The notes: generated from the letters alone by a model not told the origin. Numbered from the stretch's first letter, positions 33,773 through 42,649 are shown. The stretch is DNA of 64,000 nt from Streptomyces sp. SS1-1 (GCF_008973465.1 NZ_WBXN01000004.1:7046501-7110500), one strand, 5' to 3'. Numbers and translations are program-made.

Positions 33773-34612
33773 TCAGCCTCCGGTGGCGAACCCCGGGAAC
33801 AGCGTCATCCCGCCGTCCACGAAGAGGGTGGCGCCCACGACGTAGTCGAACAGGTCCGAGGCGAGGCCGACCGCGGCGTACGCGATGTCCTCCGGGTCGC
33901 CGATGCGCTCGTAGGGGATGAGCTGCTGCAATTCCGCGCGGGCCTCGGGGGTGTCCCAGGCGTCACGGTTGATGGGGGTCCGGATCGCGCCCGGGGCGAT
34001 GGCGTTCACGCGGATCTTCTTCGGCGCCAGCTCCTGGGCGAGCGTCCCCATCATCATCTGCACACCGCCCTTGGACGCCGCGTAGTTGACGTGCCCGGCC
34101 CACGGGATGATCTGGTGCACCGAACTCATGCAGATGATCTTCCCGGCGGCGCGCGACACCTCCGGGACGACGCCGCGCCGCAGGAACTCCTTGGTGACCT
34201 CCCGCGCGCACAGGAACTGCCCGGTGAGGTTGACGTCGATGACCTTGCGCCACTGCGCGAGGGTCATCTCGGTGAGCGGCGCGTCCCGCTGGACACCGGC
34301 GTTGGCGACGAGGATGTCGACCGTGCCGAACTCCTCGATCATCCGGTTCGTCATGGCGACGACCTGGCCCTCGTCGGAGACGTCGGCCTCGTAGGCGGCC
34401 GCCCGCACCCCGTGGGACCTGATCTCCTCCGCCACGGCCTCGGCCTCCTCCGCCCCCGTCACATAGTTGACGACGACATCGGCCCCGGCCTTCCCGAGCG
34501 CCACGGCCGTCGCCCGCCCGATCCCGGAGTTCGCGCCGGTCACCAGCGCCTTCTGCCCCTTGAGCAACTGCGGCGGAACGACGTCACGGGGCCTGCCCTC
34601 GGCGGAACTCAC
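33773..34612 (-). CDS. SDR oxidoreductase, glucose 1-dehydrogenase-like
   Basis: A classical short-chain dehydrogenase of 279 residues. Seen: GQKALVTGANSGIGRATAVA, the NADP/NAD-binding TGxxxGIG; LVANAGVQRD (NAG); the catalytic Ser in IICMSSVHQIIP and Tyr/Lys in VNYAASKGGVQMM; and IAPGAIRTPINRD. The full set matches Bacillus-type glucose 1-dehydrogenase. Two GTG starts two codons apart compete: the one at 34618 is only 3 bases from AGGAG, the one at 34612 is 9 bases away and is preferred. It converges with the GH15 gene (16 bases), so a joint role in sugar metabolism is possible but not shown. Confidence 0.88.
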   Translation of the reverse strand: MSSAEGRPRDVVPPQLLKGQKALVTGANSGIGRATAVALGKAGADVVVNYVTGAEEAEAVAEEIRSHGVRAAAYEADVSDEGQVVAMTNRMIEEFGTVDILVANAGVQRDAPLTEMTLAQWRKVIDVNLTGQFLCAREVTKEFLRRGVVPEVSRAAGKIICMSSVHQIIPWAGHVNYAASKGGVQMMMGTLAQELAPKKIRVNAIAPGAIRTPINRDAWDTPEARAELQQLIPYERIGDPEDIAYAAVGLASDLFDYVVGATLFVDGGMTLFPGFATGG

Positions 34613-34921
34613 GATCACGGTCTCCTGCCCTGCGCGGCCGGCTGCCCGGGCCCGGCCCGGAGGTCACGTACCACCCAACCACCACGCTCCGCTGTACGCG
34701 AGGTGGCCCGATCGGCCGTTGCGCCGACCGGCGCAGCGGGTTCGCCCACCGGACGGCGGCCGCCGGGTGCCTGCCGGGGACATCGCGCGCTCCGCCGGAC
34801 GCGGCGCCGGCCCCCGCCGTGCGGGCGCGCGGCCCCCGCTTACGGGCCGCTCGGCGCCGGGGCCGCCGGGTGCACGTGCGGGGGCGCCTCGGCCGCGCTC
34901 TCGTGCCTCACGCCGTCCGCC
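34613..34921. other. Intergenic region, about 309 bases
   Basis: It separates two leftward genes and must hold the SDR promoter. The stretch 34670-34700 is slightly less GC-rich. I see no convincing gene, hairpin terminator or repeat. Confidence 0.45.
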
Positions 34922-36328
34922 TCACGCGCCCTGAGGGCCGCCGCCCGTCTTCTGTGCCGCCACCGGGGCCTCCGCCGGCTTGCCGATGGGCGGGACCGTG
35001 CGGCCCGGGGGGAGGAGCTCCACCGTGGCGAAGCCCGCGACCGCCGCCAGGAGGACCACCGGGGTCATCTCCGCCCCGCCCATGAGCAGGACGACCAGGA
35101 CCGCGCTGCTGACCGGCAGGCGCAGCGCGGCGCCGCCCGCCGCCGCCATGCCGGCCGCCAGTCCGGGTACGACACCCAGGCCGGGCAGGGGCGACAGCAG
35201 GACGCCGGCCGCCGCTCCCAGGAACAGGGCCGGGAAGATCGGGCCGCCGCGCAGACTGCCCAGGCACACGGCGTACGCGGCGCCCTTGCACAGCAGCACG
35301 GCGATCAGCGCGCCGACCCCCCACGCGTGCGGGTCCTGCGCCAGCTGCGTCAGCGTGGTCTGGCCGGACGACGCCACGTCCGCCGGGTCCCGGTCGGTGG
35401 CGAGGGTGTAGACGGCACCGCAGGCACCGGCGGCCAGCGCGCAGACCACCGTACGGGGCACCGGCCGCCCGGCGACGAAGACCGCGGCGAGCCGCCCGGT
35501 GTCCATGATCAGGTGGACGGCGAAGCCGATGGCGACGGCCAGGGGGATCGACCAGATGACGTCCCCGGCGTCGATGTGCGGCGTCGGCACGCCCAGACGC
35601 AGACTCAGGCTGCCGGTGGACAGGCCGGTCCAGCGGCCGAAGCCGGTGAAGACGAGGGAGCCGACGCCGCTGGACAGGAGGGCCGGCAGCATCACCGCGA
35701 ACAGTCGCGGGCCGCCCACCCCGGCGACCTCTATCAGGATGATCGCGCCGATCAGCGGGTTGCCGAAGATCGCCGGCAGGGCCGCGGCCGCACCCGCCGC
35801 ACCGAGCAGCGCGGCGCTCTGCGGGGTGGTCGGCGCCCGGGCCAGCCGCGCGAACAGCATGGCCAGGCCGCCGCCCAGCGCGATCAGCGGGGCCTCGGGG
35901 CCGAGCGTGGCGCCCAGCGGCAGGCTGGCGAACGCCGCCAGGACGACACCCGGCAGGCTGGCCGCGGTCGATCCGGGGGCGTGCAGCCCGGCCGCCGGCA
36001 CATGCCCGCCCGCCCCCGGAAGATGACGGACCACCAGGCCGACGCAGAGACCGGCGACCGCCAGCAGCGGCAGCGGCCACCACCACGGCGGCGCGTCCCA
36101 GCCCAGCGCGTCGGGCAGGTCGGCCCACAGCACGTGCTCCAGCTGGTGCAGCCCGGCCAGGAAGAAGAACGCCAGCAGGGCGACCGGGACGCCGATCAGC
36201 GCGGAGAAGACGAGCGCCTTCAGGTACGCCGGGTCGCGCAGCATCCCGCGCAGCCGGTCGGCTTCCTCCGGCTGGGTCCGCCCGCCCTGCGGGGACGTCT
36301 CGCGCGCGTCCTGCCCGTCGTGCGTCAA
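34922..36328 (-). CDS. ClC-family chloride channel/transporter
   Basis: A 468-residue membrane protein of the ClC fold. The gating-glutamate loop is LPLGATLGPEAPLIALGGG (G-x-E-A-P, about 138-156), and SLRGGPIFPALFLGAAAG has the GGxFxP selectivity motif; the first ion-coordinating loop reads GAGGHVP instead of GSGIP. C-terminus is short, without CBS domains. It starts with TTG in the sequence TTGA, whose TGA ends the SHOCT gene, so translation is coupled. Chloride/proton antiport is typical of bacterial members, but the changed selectivity loop leaves substrate open (some are fluoride or other anion carriers). Confidence 0.85.
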   Translation of the reverse strand: MTHDGQDARETSPQGGRTQPEEADRLRGMLRDPAYLKALVFSALIGVPVALLAFFFLAGLHQLEHVLWADLPDALGWDAPPWWWPLPLLAVAGLCVGLVVRHLPGAGGHVPAAGLHAPGSTAASLPGVVLAAFASLPLGATLGPEAPLIALGGGLAMLFARLARAPTTPQSAALLGAAGAAAALPAIFGNPLIGAIILIEVAGVGGPRLFAVMLPALLSSGVGSLVFTGFGRWTGLSTGSLSLRLGVPTPHIDAGDVIWSIPLAVAIGFAVHLIMDTGRLAAVFVAGRPVPRTVVCALAAGACGAVYTLATDRDPADVASSGQTTLTQLAQDPHAWGVGALIAVLLCKGAAYAVCLGSLRGGPIFPALFLGAAAGVLLSPLPGLGVVPGLAAGMAAAGGAALRLPVSSAVLVVLLMGGAEMTPVVLLAAVAGFATVELLPPGRTVPPIGKPAEAPVAAQKTGGGPQGA

Positions 36329-36621
36329 GCGAGGATCCGGCGCTTCTGGTCCTGGAACTCCTCCTCGGTGAGCACCCCTTGGGCCTTGAGGTCGCCGAGC
36401 TGCTTCAACTGGTCGATCTTGGTGGTCATGTCGTCGGCGTTCGGCACCGGCTCGGCCGGGGCGGGCGCCGCGGGCGCGGCCTCCTGCCCGTAGGCGAACT
36501 GCCGCTCACGGTCCTGCTCGGCCCACCGGCCCGCCTGCCGGCGCGAGACCCGGTTGGACACCGCCGTGGCGGTCCCGGAGATGACGGCCGTGCGGGCGAC
36601 CCCGCGAAGCAGTCCTGGCAT
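36325..36621 (-). CDS. Small SHOCT-domain protein
   Basis: A 98-residue protein. The C-terminal 35 residues, KIDQLKQLGDLKAQGVLTEE then EFQDQKRRIL, form a SHOCT motif (short C-terminal helical pair common in actinobacterial and phage proteins). The N-terminus has a short hydrophobic helix (GVARTAVISGTATAVSNRVS) and an Ala/Pro linker. GGGAG precedes ATG. It overlaps the ClC gene (TTGA) and may tether or oligomerise it, which is inference. Confidence 0.85.
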   Translation of the reverse strand: MPGLLRGVARTAVISGTATAVSNRVSRRQAGRWAEQDRERQFAYGQEAAPAAPAPAEPVPNADDMTTKIDQLKQLGDLKAQGVLTEEEFQDQKRRILA

Positions 36622-36672
36622 GTCACTCGTCTCCCTGCTGAGGTGGGCCCGGCGCGCCGGCCGGCGCCCCTG

Positions 36673-37137
36673 TCACCGTGCGCCGGCGGTCCCGCCCGCG
36701 GGTGCCGCCGCCTCGGCCGCGTCCAGCGACGCCACCAGGCTGTCCATGGGGATACGGCCGCTCGCCACGAGCTCGGCACCGCCGCGCCGCAGCGCGCGGG
36801 CCAGGGGAGCGGCCCACAGGTTCTCGTAGACCAGTACGGCGGCGGAGTTGCCCGCCTCCAGCGCGGCGCAGGCGTCCTCCAGGTCGCCCTGGTCCAGCAG
36901 TCCGGAGGACGCCCCCTCGAACATCGTGAGGTCGACCTCGTCGCCGGTGTCGCGCAGTTCGAGGGCCTCGACGGACCCGTCGGTGCCCTTGCGCACGAAG
37001 GCCAGGTCGAGGACGCGGATGATGCCCCGGTCGACCAGGTCGACGAGGAGGGGAAGCCCCTCACCCGTCATCCGGCTGCCGGGGAACTCGACGATCAGGT
37101 AGTCGACGGGCCCCATGTCCGCGATGTCCTGGTGCAT
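36673..37137 (-). CDS. DUF6325-family protein
   Basis: A 154-residue cytoplasmic protein with the actinobacterial DUF6325 pattern: MGPVDYLIVEFPGSRMTGEG, LLVDLVDRGIIRVLDLAFVR and the late helix VYENLWAAPLARALRRGGAE. Function unknown; it is usually found beside SHOCT-domain proteins, as here (51 bases upstream of the SHOCT gene, same strand). The fold is predicted ferredoxin-like alpha/beta. GAGGAGAGG lies just before ATG. Often seen in stress-related neighbourhoods. Confidence 0.85.
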   Translation of the reverse strand: MHQDIADMGPVDYLIVEFPGSRMTGEGLPLLVDLVDRGIIRVLDLAFVRKGTDGSVEALELRDTGDEVDLTMFEGASSGLLDQGDLEDACAALEAGNSAAVLVYENLWAAPLARALRRGGAELVASGRIPMDSLVASLDAAEAAAPAGGTAGAR

Positions 37138-37203
37138 GACCTCTCCTCGTACGAACGGTCCGGGCCCGGCCGCGATCCCGATGGCGGAGGGCGTCCGCGC
37201 AGC

Positions 37204-37237
37204 CCGAGTGCGGCCCTGCAGTCATTGCAGCACTCGG
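37204..37237. promoter_or_regulatory. Nested inverted repeat in divergent promoter region
   Basis: CCGAGTG (37204-37210) and CACTCGG (37231-37237) enclose CTGCA-GTCAT-TGCAG (37216-37230). It lies between the leftward DUF6325 gene and the rightward DUF2945 gene, so it could be a shared operator or the DUF6325 leader hairpin. Confidence 0.3.
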
Positions 37238-37379
37238 CCCGCGCCCCTGCATCCGGGGCGCCGCCCGACGGTCGACGGGCCCGGCGGTGCGGGTCGGGCG
37301 GTGCGGGTTGGGCGGGTGCCGGACGGGCACTCGGGGCGGGTCCCGCCGTCTCCGCACCCGCAGGAAGTGAGGGATCACG

Positions 37380-37655
37380 GTGGCGAAGAACGAGAAGAGC
37401 GCGAAGGGCGCGAAGGGCGCGAAGAACGAGAAGAGCGCGAAGCAGTCCGGTGACGGGCTCGCCAAGGGCGACGAGGTGACCTGGAAGAGTCACGGCAGCA
37501 CCACTGAGGGCACCGTCGAGCGGAAGATCACCCGCCGTACGGAGGCCGCGGGCCGGACCGTCGACGCCTCCGCCGAGGAGCCGCAGTACGAGGTGCGCAG
37601 CGAGAAGTCCGGCAGGTCCGCCGTCCACAAGCCGTCCGCCCTGCGCAAGAAGTGA
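37380..37655 (+). CDS. DUF2945 (HVA1-type TUDOR) protein with Lys-rich N-terminus
   Basis: A 91-residue protein. Residues 27-91 (LAKGDEVTWKSHGSTTEGTV, then QYEVRSEKSGRSAVHKPSAL) form the DUF2945/hypervirulence-associated TUDOR-like small barrel. Residues 1-22 are lysine-rich and built from repeats: KNEKSAKGAKGAKNEKSAK. At DNA level the block AAGAACGAGAAGAGCGCGAA occurs twice (37384-37403 and 37420-37439). Such basic tails suggest nucleic-acid or cell-wall binding. GTG start preceded by GAGGGA. Function unknown. Confidence 0.8.
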   Translation: MAKNEKSAKGAKGAKNEKSAKQSGDGLAKGDEVTWKSHGSTTEGTVERKITRRTEAAGRTVDASAEEPQYEVRSEKSGRSAVHKPSALRKK

Positions 37656-37665
37656 GCGGGGGAGT

Positions 37666-38145
37666 ATGCAGACCTTCCTGCCGGACCCCGACTTCCACAG
37701 CACGGCGCTGCTGCTGGACCGGCGCCGGCTCGGCAAGCAGCGCGTCGAGGCCCTCCAGGTCCTGCGGGGCCTGACCGTGCCCGGCTACGGCTGGCGCAGG
37801 CATCCGGCCGTCCGCATGTGGACCGGCTACGAGGAGGCCCTGGTCCGCTACGGCCTGGAGATCTGCCGGGTCTGGCGGGACCAAGGGCACCAGGACAGCT
37901 GCGCCGCATCCCTGGTCTCCGGGCTCGCCGCGCACCGGCCCGGCCCCGTCCGGGGGCAGGAGGAGCTGGCGGCGGCCGCCGAGCTGCCGCCGTGGCTCGG
38001 CGACGAGGCGTTCCACGAGAGCCACCGGTCGGCGCTGGTGCGCAAGGACCCCGAGGTGTACGCGGCGCTCTTCCCCGGTGTGGCCGACGACCTGCCGTAC
38101 GTGTGGCCGGCCTCCGACCGGGAGCGCGCGTCCGCCGCCGGGTGA
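37666..38145 (+). CDS. MSMEG_6728-family protein (pyrimidine-dimer glycosylase-like)
   Basis: A 159-residue protein with MQTFLPDPDFHSTALLLDRR and RLGKQRVEALQVLRGL at the start and HPAVRMWTGYEEALVRYGLE in the middle, matching the MSMEG_6728 family, which is related to T4 endonuclease V-like pyrimidine-dimer glycosylases by its N-terminal RLGKQRVE segment. Catalytic activity in this family is not established to my knowledge. GGGGGAG stands 3-9 bases before the ATG; only 10 bases follow the DUF2945 stop, so co-transcription is likely. Confidence 0.75.
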   Translation: MQTFLPDPDFHSTALLLDRRRLGKQRVEALQVLRGLTVPGYGWRRHPAVRMWTGYEEALVRYGLEICRVWRDQGHQDSCAASLVSGLAAHRPGPVRGQEELAAAAELPPWLGDEAFHESHRSALVRKDPEVYAALFPGVADDLPYVWPASDRERASAAG

Positions 38146-38172
38146 CCGGCGACGGCGGAAGGGAGGCGGGCC

Positions 38173-39033
38173 GTGCTGAGCGTGGTGCGTGACCATCTGG
38201 GACAGGCCCTGTTCCGCCGGGTCGCGGGCCCCGACGGGCCGGCGACCCGGGCCCGTATCCATGAGACCCCGGGGCCGCGCTGGTTCGGCCCCGACCGGCC
38301 GATCCGCGCGGTCCACGGCGACGCGTCGATGTTCATCGGCGGGCTCAGCGCGCTGCTGCTGCAGTCCCTGCACCCGCTGGCGATGGCGGCGGTGGCCGGG
38401 CACTCCGGTTACCGGGGCGACCCGTGGGGCCGTCTCCAGCGCACCAGCACCTTTCTCGCCGTGACGACGTACGGCACCGCCGGGGACGCCCAGCGGGCGG
38501 TCGACCAGGTCCGCGCCATCCACGAGCGGATCCGCGGCACGACCGCCGACGGGGAGCCGTACCACGCGGCCGATCCGCATCTGCTCGGCTGGGTGCACGC
38601 CGCCGAGACGGACAGCTTCCTCCGCGCCCACGAGCGCTTCGGCGCGCGCCCGCTGGACGCGGACGGCTACGACGGCTACGTCGCCGACGCCGCACGGGTG
38701 GCGCGGGCCCTCGGCGTGACCGACCCGCCGCGCGACCGCCGCGAGCTGGCGGCCCGCCTCGCCGCCTACCGCCCCGAGCTGCGGGCCACCCCGGAGGCCC
38801 GGGCGACCGCCCGCTTCCTCCTGCTCCAGCCACCCGTACCCCTCGCCGTCCGCCCCCTGTACGGCGGCCTCGCCGCGAACGCCGTGGCCCTGCTGCCCCC
38901 GTGGGCCCGCCGCCTGCTCTGGCTGCCCCGCATCCCCCTCGTCGAGGACGTGGCGATCCGCCCCACCGGCCAGGCCCTCACCCGCACGATCCGCTGGGTG
39001 ATGCGCCCGCCGACGACTCCCGGCCCGGACTGA
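38173..39033 (+). CDS. MpaB/latex-clearing-protein-like oxygenase (DUF2236)
   Basis: A 286-residue helical protein of the oxygenase MpaB family. Family marks: FIGGLSALLLQSLHPLAMAA with its conserved His, VAGHSGYRGDPWGRLQRTS (the conserved H and R-T), and AADPHLLGWVHAAETDSFLR with a second haem-ligand-type His. Relatives include rubber oxygenase Lcp (haem b) and mycophenolic-acid MpaB'. Substrate unknown. GTG start with GGAGG in front. 27 bases after the previous gene; likely the last gene of the small rightward unit, converging on the pfkB-type gene across an 810-base gap. Confidence 0.88.
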   Translation: MLSVVRDHLGQALFRRVAGPDGPATRARIHETPGPRWFGPDRPIRAVHGDASMFIGGLSALLLQSLHPLAMAAVAGHSGYRGDPWGRLQRTSTFLAVTTYGTAGDAQRAVDQVRAIHERIRGTTADGEPYHAADPHLLGWVHAAETDSFLRAHERFGARPLDADGYDGYVADAARVARALGVTDPPRDRRELAARLAAYRPELRATPEARATARFLLLQPPVPLAVRPLYGGLAANAVALLPPWARRLLWLPRIPLVEDVAIRPTGQALTRTIRWVMRPPTTPGPD

Positions 39034-39843
39034 GGCCGCGCGATTCAGCCGTCCGCCTGAGCGCTTCCGCACGAGGTGCAGGACCACACGGAGGGGGCGG
39101 CGCCTCCCGCGCAGATCGGCTCGGCGTGGCGCCCCGGCGATCAGCGGGCCCGCTGAGCCGTGACAACGAGGTGCGGGACCACGCTGCCGGGCCCGCCGCA
39201 CGCAGCACCCGGCGAAGTCGGCGCAGACCGGCGCCCCGACCGGGCCCGGGGTGAGCGCACCCCGTTCACCGGTCCCGTCTCCGGGCCACCGCCGAACGCC
39301 CCGCAGGACCGTACGGTCGGGTGCGCTGCCGTACGCGGGCACCGGGCGAGGTCCGCCCGGTCGGGTCGGCGGGTCGGGCCAGTCGGTGGATGAGTGACGG
39401 TTCCGGGGGAGCGCACACGGGTCTGCTGTGCCGCGTCCGACCTTCGAGTGGAGTCCGCCCCGGTCAGGTCGGCGAGTCGGGCCGGCCGTAGGTGAGCGGC
39501 CCGGCCTCGCGTGAGCGGCCGGCCCGCCCGCCGCCCGCGTTCCGCGCTGGTCGTGAGCCCAGACGGCCGCCGTACGCGGGCCCTCGCGCAGTCGACGCCG
39601 GTCGGCTCGGCGTGTCGGGGCGGCCCGGGGTCGGGAGGGTGCCCGGCACGCCGGACCGGGCCGACAGCGCCCGCTCCCACCATCCCGCCTTAAGGGCCGC
39701 TTCCAGCACCCTTCGCCAGACCGTGCGGTCAGTCCGCCGCGTGCGAAGGCCCCCGGCGCAGTCGCCCGGTCGGCTCGGCGTGTCGGGGCGGCCCCGGGGA
39801 CGGGAGGGTGCCCGGCACGCCGGACGGGGACGGTCCCGACCCC
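39034..39843. other. Non-coding gap, 810 bases, with degenerate repeats
   Basis: Between two convergent genes. No credible coding frame, though chance frames exist in the GC-rich sequence. It holds at least two families of direct repeats (see separate entry) and a perfect 16-base palindrome TCAGCGGGCCCGCTGA at 39141-39156, which may end the MpaB transcript. A small AT spot, CCTTAAGGG, lies at 39688-39696. Composition is more monotonous than in the flanking genes. Confidence 0.6.
39561..39830. repeat. Degenerate direct repeat, two main copies about 168 bases apart
   Basis: Copy 1 at 39598-39660 and copy 2 at 39766-39830 agree at all but a few positions over about 63 bases (shared core begins CCGGTCGGCTCGGCGTGTCG and ends GGTGCCCGGCACGCCGGAC). 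Weaker similarity extends about 35 bases upstream of each (around CGCAGTCG). More decayed versions of the CGGTCGG-like block are seen near 39353-39380 and 39456-39485. A second family, ACGAGGTGC(A/G)GGACCAC, sits at 39071 and 39166. Confidence 0.8.
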
Positions 39844-40740
39844 TCACACCTCCCGCATCCACGCACGCGTCCCGAACGACGTGCAGGAGTGGGCCGCCAG
39901 GGTCGCCGCGGTGCGTAGGGCGTCGGCGAAGTCCGTGCCGGTCAGGGCGGCGGTTCGCGCCAGCGCATGCGTCAGCGCGCCGTGCAGGACGTCGCCGGCG
40001 CCCAAGGTGTCGACCACGGGGACCTCGGGGACCTCCACCGTGCCGGCGCCGTCCGGGCCCGCCCACACCAGGGGACGCGGCCCGTGGCTGACGGCCGCCC
40101 AGGTGACGCCGTGGTCCCGCAGGAACCGAAGGGTGTCACTGGTGGCACCGGGTGGCCGGAAGGCCGCCGAGCACACGGCCACGTCGATGTACGGCAGCAG
40201 GTCCTCCGTCCCCGGCTTCCAGCTGCCTCCGTCTAGCACGGTCCGGCGCCCCGCCGCCCGCGCCGCACGCGCCGCGGCGAGGGCCGGCGCGGGGTGGTGG
40301 CCGTCGAACTGCACGATGTCGCAGGCGGCCAGCAGGGTGTCCAGGTCCGGGGGCGCGGGCGGGGCGAGCCGGTGCGCGCGGGCGTTGGTGGAGGCGACGG
40401 CACGCTCCCCGGTGTCGGCGGTGACCAGGACCGAGGACACGGCGGGCGGCTCGTCCCGGCCGGCCGCCAGGTCGGTCACGGTCACCCCCGCCCGGTCCAG
40501 GTCCGCCCGGACCATCTCGCCCAGCGGGTGCGAGCCGACCCCGGTGAGCAGCTGTGCCGCGCCCCCCAGATGGGTGAAGGTCACGGCAGCGTTCGCCGCC
40601 GGCCCCCCGGCCGTGACGAGCTGGTCGAGTGCCGTCACCTTCTCGTCGGGGGCCGGCACCCGGTCCACGAGCTGTACCACGTCCAGCGTGCACAGCCCGA
40701 CGAACAGCCCGCGCGGGCGGCCCTCCGTCCGCGGTTCCAT
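39844..40740 (-). CDS. PfkB-family carbohydrate kinase
   Basis: A 298-residue ribokinase-fold kinase. GGPAANAAVTFTHLGG (about 46-61) is the N-terminal substrate-binding motif, and VVDTLGAGDVLHGALTHALA (about 235-254), with catalytic Asp in GAGD, is PfkB signature 2. Probably phosphorylates a sugar or nucleoside; the sub-family is unclear. AGGAG about 4 bases before ATG supports this start; earlier in-frame starts give an Arg-rich non-conserved extension. It is divergent from the phosphatase gene, 190 bases apart. Confidence 0.9.
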   Translation of the reverse strand: MEPRTEGRPRGLFVGLCTLDVVQLVDRVPAPDEKVTALDQLVTAGGPAANAAVTFTHLGGAAQLLTGVGSHPLGEMVRADLDRAGVTVTDLAAGRDEPPAVSSVLVTADTGERAVASTNARAHRLAPPAPPDLDTLLAACDIVQFDGHHPAPALAAARAARAAGRRTVLDGGSWKPGTEDLLPYIDVAVCSAAFRPPGATSDTLRFLRDHGVTWAAVSHGPRPLVWAGPDGAGTVEVPEVPVVDTLGAGDVLHGALTHALARTAALTGTDFADALRTAATLAAHSCTSFGTRAWMREV

Positions 40741-40930
40741 CCCCGCTCCTCCCGCCGAGTCGTGCGTACCGTGTGGCCATGGATCCTCCGACCCCCGACA
40801 CCGGCCGCGCAAGGCAGGTGCCTTTCGGCCGTCCGGGGGCACACGGAGGACACACCGGGGCGGGGCGTGGCGCGAAAGGGCGTGCGGGCCCACGACCGGG
40901 GAACCCGTACCGATCGCAGGGAGGCACGAC

Positions 40931-42649
40931 GTGGAAGGGTCGCAGGACTCGGAGACCCTGCGCCGCGAGGACGTGGCGCCGGTGCCCGCCGCGCTGTCCC
41001 GGGCCCTGGACGCCCTCGGCGTCGGCGCCTACCTCGTCGACGAACGCGGCCGCATCGTCGCGGTGAACGCGCAGGCGGAGCGCATGCTCGGCAGATCCGC
41101 CGGCGAAGTCGCCGGCTACGACGCCCACGACCTGCTGCACCGCGGCCCGCACGGCCAGCCGCTGCCGCACAGCCAGTGCGCCATGCGCCAGGCGTTCCAC
41201 GCGGGCCGGCCGGCCCAGGGCACGGAGGAGTTCTTCGCGCTGCCCGACGGCTCCGTCCGACCCGTCGCCTGGCTGATCACGCCGTACACGGTCGAGGGCG
41301 AGGAGGAGGAACACACGCTGGTGGTCTTCCACCCGCAGGAGATCGCCGAGGAGCCGGCCGCGCCGCCGGAGACGCCGGTCGCCACCCTGACCGAGCTGGA
41401 GCGGCTGGCCCTGCTCGCCGAGGCCACCGCCCAGCTGACCTCGACGCTCGACACCGAGGAGACGCTGAGCCGGCTCAGCCATCTGGTCGTGCCCCGGCTG
41501 GCCGACTGGGTGATCGTCGACCTGGTCACCGAGCGCGACGAGGTGTGGCGGGACGTCGTCGCCCATGCGGACGGCGCCACCCTCAAGCGGCACGAGGACC
41601 TGGAGGGGCCCATGCCGCCCGTGCTGGCGGAGTCCCAGTGGCCGCTGTCGAGAGCCCTGCGCGGGGCGTCGTCCACCGTGACCGGACCCGAGCGGTATCA
41701 CCGCCCGCCCGACTCCGGGATCGCCGTCGAGCAGCGCCGCCTGTTCGACCGTACGGGCATGCACTCGGCGGCCATCGCCCCCATCCGCGGCACGCGCGAG
41801 GTGCTGGGCGCGCTGACGCTGGGCCGCGCCGAGAACCAGGCGGAGTTCAGCACCGCCGACCTCCCGCTGGTCGAGGACATCGCGCGGCGCGCCGGGCTCG
41901 CCCTGGACAACGCCCGCCTGTACCAGCGTCAGCGCAAGGTCGCCGAGACCATGCAGAACCATCTGCTGCCGCAGATGCCGGGCGTCCCGGGCCTGGAGAT
42001 GACGGCCCGCTATCTGCCCGCGCCGGACGCCTCGCAGGTGGGCGGCGACTGGTACGACGCGTTCCCGCTGTCCGACGGGGCGACCGCCCTGGCCATCGGC
42101 GACGTCGTCGGCCACGATCTGGAGGCGGCGTCCGGCATGGCGCAGCTGCGCAACATGCTGCGCGCCTACGCCTGGTCGCAGAACGAGCCCCCCAGCCGGA
42201 TCGTGACCCGGCTCGACGAGGCGATGGAGCACATCACCGACGTCAGCATGGCCACCATGATCTTCGCGCGCATCGAGGCGCTGGACGACGGCACCTGGCA
42301 GCTGACCTGGACCAACGCGGGGCATCCGCCGCTGCTGCTGGTCGGCAGGGACGGGGTGGGCCGCTTCCTCGAGGGCGGGCACGGCGTGGCCCTGGGCACC
42401 GGGCTGCGCGCCAGGCGCCCCGACGCCCAGGCCGTGCTGGAGCCGGGCTCCACCCTCGTGCTCTACACGGACGGCCTCGTGGAGGAGCACGGCCAGATCC
42501 TCGACGTGGGCCTGGACCGGCTGCGCCGCCACGCGGCCGCCTACGTGCACCGGCCGCTCACCGTCCTCGCCGACCAGGTGCTGCGCCGCGTCCGCCCCGC
42601 CGACAACGACGACGACGTGGCCCTTCTCGCCCTGCGCGCACCGGCCTGA
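40931..42649 (+). CDS. PAS-GAF-PP2C (SpoIIE-type) serine phosphatase
   Basis: A 572-residue signalling phosphatase. Residues 15-125 are a PAS domain (ALGVGAYLVDERGRIVAVNA). Residues 155-335 are GAF-like (LEDIARRAGLALDNARLY region at its end). Residues 350-570 are the PP2C/SpoIIE catalytic domain: QNHLLPQMPGVPGLEMTARY, SQVGGDWYDAFPLSDG (metal Asp), LAIGDVVGHDLEA (GDVxGxG-like) and ADNDDDVALLAL at the end. In Streptomyces such proteins dephosphorylate STAS anti-sigma antagonists in SigB-like cascades. GTG start after GGGAGG. No anti-sigma kinase adjacent. Confidence 0.92.
   Translation: MEGSQDSETLRREDVAPVPAALSRALDALGVGAYLVDERGRIVAVNAQAERMLGRSAGEVAGYDAHDLLHRGPHGQPLPHSQCAMRQAFHAGRPAQGTEEFFALPDGSVRPVAWLITPYTVEGEEEEHTLVVFHPQEIAEEPAAPPETPVATLTELERLALLAEATAQLTSTLDTEETLSRLSHLVVPRLADWVIVDLVTERDEVWRDVVAHADGATLKRHEDLEGPMPPVLAESQWPLSRALRGASSTVTGPERYHRPPDSGIAVEQRRLFDRTGMHSAAIAPIRGTREVLGALTLGRAENQAEFSTADLPLVEDIARRAGLALDNARLYQRQRKVAETMQNHLLPQMPGVPGLEMTARYLPAPDASQVGGDWYDAFPLSDGATALAIGDVVGHDLEAASGMAQLRNMLRAYAWSQNEPPSRIVTRLDEAMEHITDVSMATMIFARIEALDDGTWQLTWTNAGHPPLLLVGRDGVGRFLEGGHGVALGTGLRARRPDAQAVLEPGSTLVLYTDGLVEEHGQILDVGLDRLRRHAAAYVHRPLTVLADQVLRRVRPADNDDDVALLALRAPA

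Noticed and set aside
39034..39843. Hidden gene or tRNA in the gap
   Set aside because: No cloverleaf-like sequence and no reading frame with family motifs; only repeats and chance frames.
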